Below, one piece after another: positions 10,028 to 18,031 of a stretch of 64,000 bases of DNA (position 1 is the first letter of the stretch; every line of letters begins with the position of its first letter). The stretch is from Kibdelosporangium aridum (GTDB taxonomy: Bacteria; Actinomycetota; Actinomycetes; Mycobacteriales; Pseudonocardiaceae). The DNA is taken from contig NZ_FWXV01000002.1 of NCBI RefSeq assembly GCF_900176515.1, forward strand, positions 620,001-684,000, given 5' to 3'. Below the pieces are notes generated by a model. That model was not told the origin of the DNA. It worked only from the letters and a program-made list of their open reading frames with translations, and made no database searches. A program made the position numbers and the translations under genes.

Positions 10028-10588
10028 TCAGGAGCGGTAGCGCAGGCCGTCCATGAGCAGGTCGAGCAGGCGGCCGATCTGCTCATGCTTGGCCTGCTCA
10101 CCAGCGAGCGCGACGCCGCTGAGGCTGACCAGCATGTCCCAGGCGTCGATGTCCGCGCGGATCTTGCCCGCGTCGACGCTGGCGTCCAGCAACTGGCGTA
10201 GCGCTTGCATCAGACGTTCACGGCTGTCCTTGAACGGGTTCCCGCCGGACGCGATCAGCGCCTTCAGTGCGTCACCCATCCCCTGCTTCGTAGTCATGTA
10301 CGCCACAAAGTGGTCCATCCACGTGCGCAGCGCCACGTCGGGTTCCATCGCCGACAGTAGGTCCGGGGCCGCGTCGATCAGCTTGGTCAACTCGTTCCGG
10401 TAGGCCGCGTCGACAAGCGCTTCCCGGGTGGGGAAGTGCCGGTAGAGCGTGCCGATCCCCACTCCGGCGTCCTTGGCGATCGCTTCCAGCGTCACCTCGG
10501 GGCCGTCGTGCGAAAACGCTCGTACAGCGGCCTCGATCAGCCGGTCTCGGTTGCGCTGCGCGTCCGCGCGCATGGGTCGCGCCGCCAC
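10028..10588 (-). CDS. TetR family regulator, divergent from SDR gene
   Basis: 186 aa. DNA-binding domain: RNRDRLIEAAVRAFSHDG, EAIAKDAGVGIGTLYRHFPTREALVDAAY. The C-terminal region resembles the TetR_C SbtR-like type. GTG 10588 has AAGGAGG four bases upstream. Two identical half-site palindromes lie between it and the divergent oxidoreductase gene, which it most likely represses together with itself. It is similar to the TetR at 57622 (shared RADAQRN and TLYRHFPTR/TIYRHFPTR stretches). Confidence 0.9.
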   Translation of the reverse strand: MAARPMRADAQRNRDRLIEAAVRAFSHDGPEVTLEAIAKDAGVGIGTLYRHFPTREALVDAAYRNELTKLIDAAPDLLSAMEPDVALRTWMDHFVAYMTTKQGMGDALKALIASGGNPFKDSRERLMQALRQLLDASVDAGKIRADIDAWDMLVSLSGVALAGEQAKHEQIGRLLDLLMDGLRYRS

Positions 10589-10613
10589 TGGGCCTCCTTC
10601 AGCGAGTTGCAAA

Positions 10614-10627
10614 CGGAGGCGCCTCCG
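10614..10627. promoter_or_regulatory. TetR operator, site 1
   Basis: Perfect 14-bp palindrome with arms CGGAGG and CCTCCG, 26 bp upstream of the TetR start and flanked on the outside by AAA. Confidence 0.65.
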
Positions 10628-10645
10628 CATAACCTGGAGTCGTAG

Positions 10646-10659
10646 CGGAGGTTCCTCCG
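10646..10659. promoter_or_regulatory. TetR operator, site 2
   Basis: Same CGGAGG-N2-CCTCCG arms as site 1, centre-to-centre spacing 32 bp (about three helical turns), flanked outside by TTT. It lies 33 bp before the SDR start. Confidence 0.65.
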
Positions 10660-10691
10660 TTTCAGATTCTACTGGCAAGGACACCGACACC

Positions 10692-11585
10692 ATGTCATTC
10701 GACAAGACCAGCACCGCCGACGAAGTCATCGCCGGAGTCGACCTCACCGGCAAGCGCGCGATCGTCACTGGCGGCGCGTCCGGTATCGGCACCGAGACCG
10801 CACGCGTACTCGCCAACGCAGGCGCAGAGGTGACCATCGCCGCTCGCGACGTCAACGCGGGGCAGAGAGTCGCCGACGAGATCAAGGCCCACGTCGCCCC
10901 GCTTGACCTGTCGTCGCAGGCCTCCGTCAAAGCCCTCGTCGACGCGTGGGAAGGCCCGCTGCACATCCTTATCAACAACGCGGGTGTGATGGCGCCGCCG
11001 CTCACCCGCACGGCCGAAGGCTGGGAACTGCAGTTCGCCACCAACCACCTCGGCCACTTCGCCCTGGCCACCGGGCTCTACCCAGCCCTCGCCGCCGCTG
11101 ACGGTGCGCGCATCGTGTCCGTGGCCTCCAGCGGACACCTGTTCTCGCCGATCGTGTTCGACGACATCCACTTCCAGTGGCGTGAGTACACACCGTGGCT
11201 TGGCTACGGCCAGTCCAAGACGGCCAACATCCTGTTCGCCGTCGAGGCCACGCGGCGCTGGGCGGACGCCGGCATCTTCGCGAACGCCCTGCACCCCGGC
11301 TCCATCGCGACCAACCTGCAACGGCATATGCCCGAGTCGGAGCTCGAGCGTCTGCGCAGCGAGGTCGGCGGCTCGATGTTCCGCAAGACGCCTGCTCAAG
11401 GCGCGGCCACGTCCATCTACGTCGCGACCTCGCCGGAGTTGGACGGTGTCGGCGGCAAGTACTTCGAAGACAGCAACGAGGCCAAGACGCGTCAACCAGG
11501 CGAGTTCTCGGGCGTCGCGCCGTACGCGCTCAACCCCGAGACGGCCGAGCGGTTGTGGGAGGTGTCTCTCACCACACTGGGCTGA
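10692..11585 (+). CDS. Short-chain dehydrogenase/reductase
   Basis: 297-aa Rossmann-fold NAD(P)-dependent oxidoreductase. The TGGASGIG cofactor motif follows GVDLTGKRAIV; NNAGVMAPP comes next; the catalytic Ser is in VSVASSGH and the Tyr/Lys pair in YGQSK. Overall layout resembles retinol dehydrogenase/protochlorophyllide-reductase-like SDRs, including the NHLGHFALATGL helix. Substrate unknown. It is divergent from a TetR gene through a twin-operator region and lies 29 bp upstream of matB. Confidence 0.9.
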   Translation: MSFDKTSTADEVIAGVDLTGKRAIVTGGASGIGTETARVLANAGAEVTIAARDVNAGQRVADEIKAHVAPLDLSSQASVKALVDAWEGPLHILINNAGVMAPPLTRTAEGWELQFATNHLGHFALATGLYPALAAADGARIVSVASSGHLFSPIVFDDIHFQWREYTPWLGYGQSKTANILFAVEATRRWADAGIFANALHPGSIATNLQRHMPESELERLRSEVGGSMFRKTPAQGAATSIYVATSPELDGVGGKYFEDSNEAKTRQPGEFSGVAPYALNPETAERLWEVSLTTLG

Positions 11586-11614
11586 TCACACGTGGCCCCG
11601 GCATAGTGGCTTGC

Positions 11615-12985
11615 ATGTTTGGTGAGCTGACCCGGGCTGCCGACCGCCCCGCACTGCGCTTCAACGACGCGGAACTGACCTACCGGCAGCTGGCCGGGGC
11701 CGCGGGCGCTGTCGCCGCGCAGATCCAGGGCAAGTCGAGAGTCGCCGTGTGGGCGACCCCGACCATTCAGACCGCGGTCGCCGTGGTCGGCGCGCTGGTC
11801 GCCGGGATCCCGGTGGTCCCGATCAACCCCAAGATCGGCTCACGCGAACTCGAGCACATCCTCACCGACAGCAAGCCGGACCTGAACCTCGGCGAAGAAG
11901 ACATCGACATCACCGCGTCCGCGCCGCTGCCCGAGCTCGACATCGCCGACGCACAGCCCGCTTTCATCGTGTACACGTCCGGTACGACCGGGCCGCCCAA
12001 GGGTGTCGTCCTGCCCCGCAGGGCCATTGTGTCCAATTTGGACGCGCTGGCGACCGCGTGGCAGTGGACGTCCGACGACGTCCTTGTGCACGGGCTGCCG
12101 CTGTTCCACGTGCACGGCTTGATCCTCGGCATCGTGGGACCGTTGCGGCGCGGCGGCTCCGTCCGGCACATCGGTAAGTTCTCGTCCGAAGCCGTCGCAC
12201 GCGAACTCGCCGGTGACGCCACGATGATGTTCGGCGTACCGACGATGTACCACCGGCTCGCGGCCGACGCCGAGGCCGATCCAGCGCTGGCGAAGGCGGT
12301 CGGGCAGGCCAGGCTGCTCGTGTCCGGGTCAGCCGCGTTGCCTGCCAGCGATCACGAACGCATCTTCAAGGCGACCGGCCAGCGGATCGTCGAGCGTTAC
12401 GGCATGTCCGAGACGCTGATGAACTGCAGTGTCCGTGCCGACGGCGAGCGCAGGCCGGGCACGGTCGGCCCGCCGGTCGACGGCGTCGACCTGCGGATCG
12501 TGGACGAGCAAGGCAACCAGCTGCCGGACGGCGAGATCGGCGAGATCGAAGTGCGCGGCCCGAACCTGTTCCTCGAGTACCTCAACCGCCCGGACGCGAC
12601 CGCGGAAGCGTTTCGGGACGGCTGGTTCCGCACCGGTGATGTGGCCACTGTGGACCCAGACGGGTACGTCAGGATCGTGGGCCGCCGGGCCACCGATCTG
12701 ATCAAGAGCGGTGGCTACAAGATCGGCGCCGGCGAGATCGAGAACGTCCTCCTGGAACACCCGGGGGTCGCCGAGGTCGCGGTGACGGGTGAGCCGGACG
12801 ACGACCTCGGCGAACGGATCGTCGCGTGGATCGTGCCCGCCGGTGAGCGGCCCAACGAGCAGGAACTGATCGACCACGTCGCCAAGCTGCTCACGCCACA
12901 CAAACGCCCAAGGGTCGTGCGGTTCCTGGACGCGTTGCCGCGCAACGACATGGGCAAGGTGACAAAGCGTGCCCTCGGCCAGTGA
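11615..12985 (+). CDS. matB: Malonyl-CoA synthetase (MatB-like acyl-CoA ligase)
   Basis: 456-aa ANL-superfamily ligase converting malonate or methylmalonate, ATP and CoA to the acyl-CoA. Motifs: the AMP-binding P-loop YTSGTTGPPKGVVLP, LPLFHVHGLILGI, the RYGMSETLMN adenylate motif, WFRTGD, and the C-terminal hinge GRRATDLIKSGGYKIGAGEIEN with the catalytic Lys in NDMGKVTK. Recalled similarity to S. coelicolor MatB is close throughout, including RVAVWATP and the short N-terminus. A CATAGT seven bases before ATG 11615 suggests a leaderless start. It overlaps the downstream carboxyltransferase gene by 17 nt, so the two are coupled. A supply of malonyl-CoA extender units is the likely role. Confidence 0.9.
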   Translation: MFGELTRAADRPALRFNDAELTYRQLAGAAGAVAAQIQGKSRVAVWATPTIQTAVAVVGALVAGIPVVPINPKIGSRELEHILTDSKPDLNLGEEDIDITASAPLPELDIADAQPAFIVYTSGTTGPPKGVVLPRRAIVSNLDALATAWQWTSDDVLVHGLPLFHVHGLILGIVGPLRRGGSVRHIGKFSSEAVARELAGDATMMFGVPTMYHRLAADAEADPALAKAVGQARLLVSGSAALPASDHERIFKATGQRIVERYGMSETLMNCSVRADGERRPGTVGPPVDGVDLRIVDEQGNQLPDGEIGEIEVRGPNLFLEYLNRPDATAEAFRDGWFRTGDVATVDPDGYVRIVGRRATDLIKSGGYKIGAGEIENVLLEHPGVAEVAVTGEPDDDLGERIVAWIVPAGERPNEQELIDHVAKLLTPHKRPRVVRFLDALPRNDMGKVTKRALGQ

Positions 12986-14210
12986 TCCGCTGAACTGGCC
13001 TGGCTATCCGGAAACCTTGGCCCGTGCCAGGCAGCAGACCGGCGCCGATGAGTCGGTGACCTACGGCCAGGTGCTGATCGGCGACATCGACGTGATGCTG
13101 ATCGAGTTCGACTTCCGGTTCCTCGGCGGCTCGGTCGGCACCGCGACCGGTGATCGCCTGGTGCACGCCCTGTCCACGGCTCGTGCGAACGGGACGCCGG
13201 TGGTCTCGTTGCTGGCGACCGGTGGCAGCCGGATGCAGGAAGGCATGTTCTCGCTGCTGCAACTGCAGCGCGTGGCCAGGGAATGTCATCTCAACCGCGA
13301 AAGCGGGATCCCGCACATCGCTGTGCTGCGCAATCCCACGACCGGCGGGGTGTGGGCGTCACTCGGCGCCGGCGCCGACGTGATCCTCGGCCTTTCCGGT
13401 GCCCAGGTCGCTTTCGGCGGCAGTCGCGTACGGTCGGCCGAGGACGCCGATCACCCGGTGTTCACCTCCGAGGGCCAGTTCGCGGCCGGTCTCATCGATG
13501 CCGTGGTGACGCCGGACTCGCTGCCCGTGGTGTTGGCGACGTGGCTGGAACTGTTGACAGGTGGCACACCCGAGCCCGCCGAGATCCCGAAAGCCCTTGG
13601 CGGGACGGAACTTCCGGCCACCGGGTGGGAAGCAGTGATGCGAGCACGCGATGCCGGGCGTCCGCGTGCCGCGGCATATCTGGAGTCCTATTTCGACGCT
13701 TACCAGTTGATCAGCGGAGACCGGGCCGGTGGAGTGGATCCCGGGGTGTTGTGCGGGATCGGCTGGCGTGGTGGCCGATCGATCGCTTTCGCCGCACAGA
13801 CCGGAACCGCGACCCGCGCTGCCGGGTACCGCACCGCGAGCCGGTTGATCACGATGGCCGACCTGTTCGGGATCCCGGTGCTGACGTTGGTCGACACACC
13901 GGGTGCCGCCAACGACTCCGCCTCGGAGGCGGCAGGCCTGGCCGACTCGATCTCCGGCGTGTTCACCGCCGTGGCCGCGGCCCATATCCCGGTGACCACG
14001 CTGGTGATCGGCGAAGGCGGCTCCGGCGGCGCGCTCGCACTCGCCGGAGCCGGCCGGACCTGGATCACGCCGGACGCGTACTTCTCCGTCATCGCACCGG
14101 AACTGGCTGCCGCGATCCTCAAACGCGAGGCGGGTGACGACCTCGCCGACCAGCTACGCCTCCGTCCTCAGGACTTGCTCGACCTGGGGATTGTGGACGG
14201 CATTGCGTGA
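12969..14210 (+). CDS. Acetyl-CoA carboxylase-type carboxyltransferase, fused beta/alpha halves
   Basis: 413 aa with two crotonase-fold halves. The N-terminal half resembles AccD (LLATGGSRMQEGMFSLLQL, NPTTGGVWASLGAGADVILG); the C-terminal half resembles AccA (TLVDTPGAANDSASEAAGLADS, IGEGGSGGALAL, ITPDAYFSVIAPELAAAILK). No zinc-ribbon cysteines are seen at the N-terminus. It is translationally coupled to matB, an arrangement I recall from S. coelicolor. No biotin-carrier or biotin carboxylase gene lies nearby, so it must borrow these or act differently. The 3' end overlaps the convergent MFS gene by 57 bp. Confidence 0.85.
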   Translation: MPSASDPLNWPGYPETLARARQQTGADESVTYGQVLIGDIDVMLIEFDFRFLGGSVGTATGDRLVHALSTARANGTPVVSLLATGGSRMQEGMFSLLQLQRVARECHLNRESGIPHIAVLRNPTTGGVWASLGAGADVILGLSGAQVAFGGSRVRSAEDADHPVFTSEGQFAAGLIDAVVTPDSLPVVLATWLELLTGGTPEPAEIPKALGGTELPATGWEAVMRARDAGRPRAAAYLESYFDAYQLISGDRAGGVDPGVLCGIGWRGGRSIAFAAQTGTATRAAGYRTASRLITMADLFGIPVLTLVDTPGAANDSASEAAGLADSISGVFTAVAAAHIPVTTLVIGEGGSGGALALAGAGRTWITPDAYFSVIAPELAAAILKREAGDDLADQLRLRPQDLLDLGIVDGIA

Positions 14211-15527
14211 CGTGACAAAGGCGAGGGCGACCACACCGACCACGATGCCGACGACGCCCGAGACCACATAGGCCGTCTCGAGTCCGCCTTCGAAGGTCGG
14301 GGCGTGCGCGACGACTGTGCCCAGAACCGCGACACCCACAGCCATGCCCAGCTGCCGGAATGTGTTGAGCGCACCGGAAGCCATCCCCGCGCGATGGTGC
14401 GGAACCGTCGCCATGATCGCGCCAGGCAACGCTTGTCCTGTCACAGCGACGCCGACGCCCGCGACTGCAAGCCCTGGCAACGTGACGATCCAGCTGTCGC
14501 CGGTCGTCAGCAACAGGGCTCCCATCCCGATCACGCCGAGCCCGATGCTGAGCGTGTACCGGAACGGAACCAAGTGCATGTGCCTGCCGAAGATACCGGC
14601 GATCACAAGCGCGGCCGCGCTCATCGGCAGCATCACCAGCCCGGCTGACAACGGTTGCAACTCAAGCCGCTGCTGCAGCCACACCGACATGAACGGCGTG
14701 TACGCGAAAGCCGCGAACGAGAACGCCATCGCCGCGAGCAGGATCACCGAGAACGACAACTGCCGGAACAGCTTGAGATCCAGCATCGCCTTGTCACTGC
14801 GAGCTTGCAGCACAACGAAAACGATCAGGACGGCCACGCCCGCAGCGATCCAGCCCAGCACACGGCCCGAACCCCACTCATGCTGCCCCGCCTCCATCAG
14901 CCCGAACGTGACGGCGCCCGTGCCCGCCGTGAACGTCACAACACCTGGCACGTCGACGCCCTTGGCATGCGGGTTGTTCGACTCGGTGACGACCTTCATG
15001 GTCAACCAGATCGCCACGATCGCGATCGGGATGTTGATCAGGAAAATCCACCGCCAGCCGAGGAACTCGGTGAGCAGGCCGCCCGCCACCGGCCCGACCG
15101 CGGCGGCCGCCCCGGCCACCACACCCCAGATGCCGAGCGCGACCCCGCGATCCCGGCCGTGATACGTGACGTTGACGATCGCCAACGTCGTCGCCAGCAT
15201 CGCCGCACCCCCAATGCCCTGTACGGCCCGGGCGAGCACCAGCACCTCGATGCTCGGCGCCAGTCCACATGCGAGGGACGCGACGCCGAAAATCACCAGA
15301 CTGCCCAGATATGTCCGTTTCCGGCCGATCTGATCGGCCAACGACCCACTCGCCAGCACCAGGGCGGCGAGGGCGAGGGCGTAGGCGTCGATGACCCATT
15401 GCAGGCCGTTGAGCGAAGCGCTGAGGGTGCGCGCCATGTCAGGGAGCGCGATCGTCACGATCGTGACGTCGACGAGCAGGATGAACCCCCCGAGGCACAC
15501 CGCCACCAGCGGTGACCACTTCCCCAT
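14154..15527 (-). CDS. MFS drug-export transporter, DHA2 (EmrB/QacA) type
   Basis: 457-aa multi-pass inner-membrane proton antiporter. The first helix (LVAVCLGGFILLVDVTIVTIALP) carries the typical D-x-T-I-V-x-x-A-L-P motif; LQWVIDAYALALAALVLASGSLADQIGRKR is the loop 2-3 signature; GGAMLATTLAIV and GWRWIFLINIPI follow. ATG 15527 has TAAGGAG (15533-15539) at ideal spacing. It is divergent from the tandem Lrp genes, which may control it. Its last 57 bp are antisense to the 3' end of the carboxyltransferase gene. Substrate unknown. Confidence 0.92.
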   Translation of the reverse strand: MGKWSPLVAVCLGGFILLVDVTIVTIALPDMARTLSASLNGLQWVIDAYALALAALVLASGSLADQIGRKRTYLGSLVIFGVASLACGLAPSIEVLVLARAVQGIGGAAMLATTLAIVNVTYHGRDRGVALGIWGVVAGAAAAVGPVAGGLLTEFLGWRWIFLINIPIAIVAIWLTMKVVTESNNPHAKGVDVPGVVTFTAGTGAVTFGLMEAGQHEWGSGRVLGWIAAGVAVLIVFVVLQARSDKAMLDLKLFRQLSFSVILLAAMAFSFAAFAYTPFMSVWLQQRLELQPLSAGLVMLPMSAAALVIAGIFGRHMHLVPFRYTLSIGLGVIGMGALLLTTGDSWIVTLPGLAVAGVGVAVTGQALPGAIMATVPHHRAGMASGALNTFRQLGMAVGVAVLGTVVAHAPTFEGGLETAYVVSGVVGIVVGVVALAFVTSRNAVHNPQVEQVLRTEA

Positions 15528-15656
15528 GTCGATCTCCTTACGACTCAGAACGCAGCCGAGGATTGCTGGCCGACGGTCAGGATTGCCACCAGGGCGGGGC
15601 GTCCGGCGCTTTTCGACATTCCCACCGCCTCGCTGGCGGAAACCGACATCGCTGGC

Positions 15657-15662
15657 TACCGT
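15657..15662 (+). promoter_or_regulatory. -10 element for leaderless Lrp gene
   Basis: TACCGT ends six bases before GTG 15669. Confidence 0.45.
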
Positions 15663-15668
15663 GGCACC

Positions 15669-16628
15669 GTGCAGCTCGACGAGACTGATCACGCGTTGAT
15701 CCACGCGTTGAACATCGACGGGCGAGCACCGTTCAGCAAGATCGCCGATGTGCTGGGTCTGTCGGATCAGACCGTCGCCCGGCGTTACCGCAGACTGCGC
15801 TCGACTCAGGCGGTTCGGGTCGTTGGTCAGACGGTGCCGTGGCGGGTGGGCCACGTCCGCTGGTACATCAGGATCAAGTGCGCTCCGGCGACCGCGTTGC
15901 CCCTCGCGTCCGCCTTGGCCAGGCGGTCGGACACCTACTGGGTCCGGATGTTCTCGGGTGGCACGGAAATCGGGTGCGTCGCGCAGTCGCACACCGCTGA
16001 GCACACGGATGCTCTTCTCCTGCAACAACTTCCGCGCACGCCACGGGTCAGCGAAGTCACCGCGCACAGCCTGTTGCACGTGTTCTTCGGTGGCCCGGCC
16101 GAGCATCTCGGCTTGGTCGAGACCCTGACCAGGGAACAGGTGGCACGGCTGCAACCCGAGACCCACCCCACCGACGAAGTGGTCGTGTTGGACGAAGCGG
16201 ACCACCGAATGCTTGCGGTGCTGGAGGAAGACGGCCGCGCGGGCTTCGCGGAACTGGCCAAGGCGACCGGCTGGTCCGAATCGACGGTTCGCCGACGTCT
16301 CGACTACCTGCACGACGTCGGGGCCTTGTTCTACGACTTGGACATGGACATCCAGCTACTGGGCTTCTCGTGCGAGGCGATGATGTGGATGTCGGTTTCC
16401 CCGGCCGAGATCGTGAGCGTCGGTGAGGCACTGGCCGCACATCCGGAAGTCGCGTTCGCGGCGGCCATCACCGGCACGTCGAATCTGATCGCCTCGGTGA
16501 ACTGCCGGAACGTCCCCGCGTTCTACCGCTATCTCACCACCAGGGTCGCGGCGCTCAAGGCGATCAACCACATCGAGACCTCTCCGGTGATCCGCACGGT
16601 GAAACGGGGTGCCACTCTTGTCGGCTGA
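15669..16628 (+). CDS. Double-module Lrp/AsnC family regulator (copy 1)
   Basis: 319 aa, about twice the usual Lrp length, with two complete Lrp units in tandem. Unit 1 has the AsnC helix-turn-helix (APFSKIADVLGLSDQTVARRYRRL) and an RAM-like domain; unit 2 starts near residue 177 (DEADHRMLAVLEEDGRAGFAELAKATGW, STVRRRLDYL) with a second RAM-like domain. A single chain may act as a pseudo-dimer. It overlaps a paralogous second copy by 20 nt and is divergent from the MFS exporter. Ligand (amino acid or other) unknown. Confidence 0.88.
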   Translation: MQLDETDHALIHALNIDGRAPFSKIADVLGLSDQTVARRYRRLRSTQAVRVVGQTVPWRVGHVRWYIRIKCAPATALPLASALARRSDTYWVRMFSGGTEIGCVAQSHTAEHTDALLLQQLPRTPRVSEVTAHSLLHVFFGGPAEHLGLVETLTREQVARLQPETHPTDEVVVLDEADHRMLAVLEEDGRAGFAELAKATGWSESTVRRRLDYLHDVGALFYDLDMDIQLLGFSCEAMMWMSVSPAEIVSVGEALAAHPEVAFAAAITGTSNLIASVNCRNVPAFYRYLTTRVAALKAINHIETSPVIRTVKRGATLVG

Positions 16629-17583
16629 GATCGACGACGTCGACCGGGCGTTGATCCATGCGCTCGAAGTGGACGGCCGGGCGCCGTTCAGCAAGATCGC
16701 CGACGTGCTGGGTGTGTCGGACCAGACCATTGCCCGGCGATACCGTCGGCTGCGCGCGGAGTCGATCGCCACCGTCGTCGGGCAGACCGCGCCGTGGCGG
16801 GTCGGGCAAGTCCGTTGGTACCTGCGGATCCGGGTCGAGCCCAGCGCCGCGCTCGCCGTGGCCAGAGCGCTGGCGCGCAGGCCAAGGACGTACTGGGTGC
16901 AGATGAACTCGGGTGGCACCGAGATCACCTGTGTCGCGCAGTCGACCAGCCCTGAGGAACCGGACAACCTGCTGTTGCAGCAACTTCCGAAAACCCCACG
17001 GGTCATCGACGTCAGCGCGCACAGCATCCTCAACGTGTTCCTCGGGGACGAGGCCATCTACCCGTCGGTGCTCGACGCCCTCACGCCTGACCAAGTCGAG
17101 GCACTGCTGCCGCCACTGTCCATAACGGACGAGATCATCCCGTTGGACGAGGCCGATCAGCGGATGCTGGCCGTCCTGGAACTGGACGGCCGCGCGGGCT
17201 TCGCAGAACTGGCCAAGGCGACCGGCTGGTCCGAGTCGACGGTCCGCCGACGCCTCGACTACCTGCGCGAGTGCGGCGCGGTGTACTTCGACGTGGACAT
17301 CAACTCCGCGGCCATCGGGTTGATGAGCGAGACACAGATGTGGATGTCCGTCGCGCCTTCGGAAATCCAGCGCACCGGTGAAATCCTGGCCTCGCACCCG
17401 GAGATCGTCTTCGTCGCGGCGATGACGGGCACAGCGAACATCGGCGCCACCGCGTGTTGCCGTGACGTGCCGACGTTCTACCGGTACCTGACCACGAAGA
17501 TCGCCTCACTCGACGCGATCAAGCAGATCGAGACCGCGCCGGTGATCCGGACCGTCAAACGTGGCGCGACGATCGTCACGTGA
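16609..17583 (+). CDS. Double-module Lrp/AsnC family regulator (copy 2)
   Basis: 324 aa, a tandem paralogue of the preceding gene with the same two-unit layout and long shared stretches such as GRAPFSKIADVLG, QTAPWRVGQVRWYL and ATGWSESTVRRRLDYL. Possible starts are GTG 16609 and TTG 16618, both inside the end of copy 1, so translation is coupled. The two proteins probably arose by duplication and may hetero-oligomerise. Its stop overlaps the 3' end of convergent tsaE by 8 nt. Confidence 0.88.
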   Translation: MPLLSAEIDDVDRALIHALEVDGRAPFSKIADVLGVSDQTIARRYRRLRAESIATVVGQTAPWRVGQVRWYLRIRVEPSAALAVARALARRPRTYWVQMNSGGTEITCVAQSTSPEEPDNLLLQQLPKTPRVIDVSAHSILNVFLGDEAIYPSVLDALTPDQVEALLPPLSITDEIIPLDEADQRMLAVLELDGRAGFAELAKATGWSESTVRRRLDYLRECGAVYFDVDINSAAIGLMSETQMWMSVAPSEIQRTGEILASHPEIVFVAAMTGTANIGATACCRDVPTFYRYLTTKIASLDAIKQIETAPVIRTVKRGATIVT

Positions 17584-18031
17584 GCTGCGCGACCCGGGAA
17601 GTCCAGTCGCCATGCGGCTCAAGACGGGCTATCCGAGTGTCGTCCGGCCGCCTTTCCAGGCGTACCACCAGATAGTCGTCGGCCAGCTGCTCGGCCAGGC
17701 CTTCGCCCCACTCGATCACCACGGCCGACGACGTCAGATCCGAGTCGAGGTCGAGGTCGTCGACCTCCTCGACGTGGCCGATCAACCGGTAGGCATCGAC
17801 GTGCACCAGCGGAACGCCGTCCGGCGAACCGGGTTTGTGCACCCGCTCGATCACGAACGTGGGCGAGCTGACCCGGCCCTGCACGCCAAGACCGGCCGCG
17901 ATTCCGCGCACCAGCACGGTTTTCCCGGCACCCAACGGGCCGGCGAGCAACACCAGGTCGCCCGCGCCGAGCAGTTTGCCGAGCTTCTGCCCGAACTCGA
18001 CTGTGTCTTCAGGAGTTGGAAGGGAGATCAT
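17576..18031 (-). CDS. tsaE: tRNA threonylcarbamoyladenosine biosynthesis ATPase TsaE
   Basis: 151-aa P-loop ATPase that drives turnover of the TsaB-TsaD complex in t6A synthesis. Walker A is AGPLGAGKTVLVRGIAAGLG, followed by VSSPTFVIERVH, HVDAYRLIG and VVIEWGEGLAEQL. ATG 18031 overlaps the upstream hydrolase stop (ATGA). In most actinobacteria tsaB follows directly; here an 8.4-kb accessory block intervenes. Confidence 0.95.
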   Translation of the reverse strand: MISLPTPEDTVEFGQKLGKLLGAGDLVLLAGPLGAGKTVLVRGIAAGLGVQGRVSSPTFVIERVHKPGSPDGVPLVHVDAYRLIGHVEEVDDLDLDSDLTSSAVVIEWGEGLAEQLADDYLVVRLERRPDDTRIARLEPHGDWTSRVAQLT

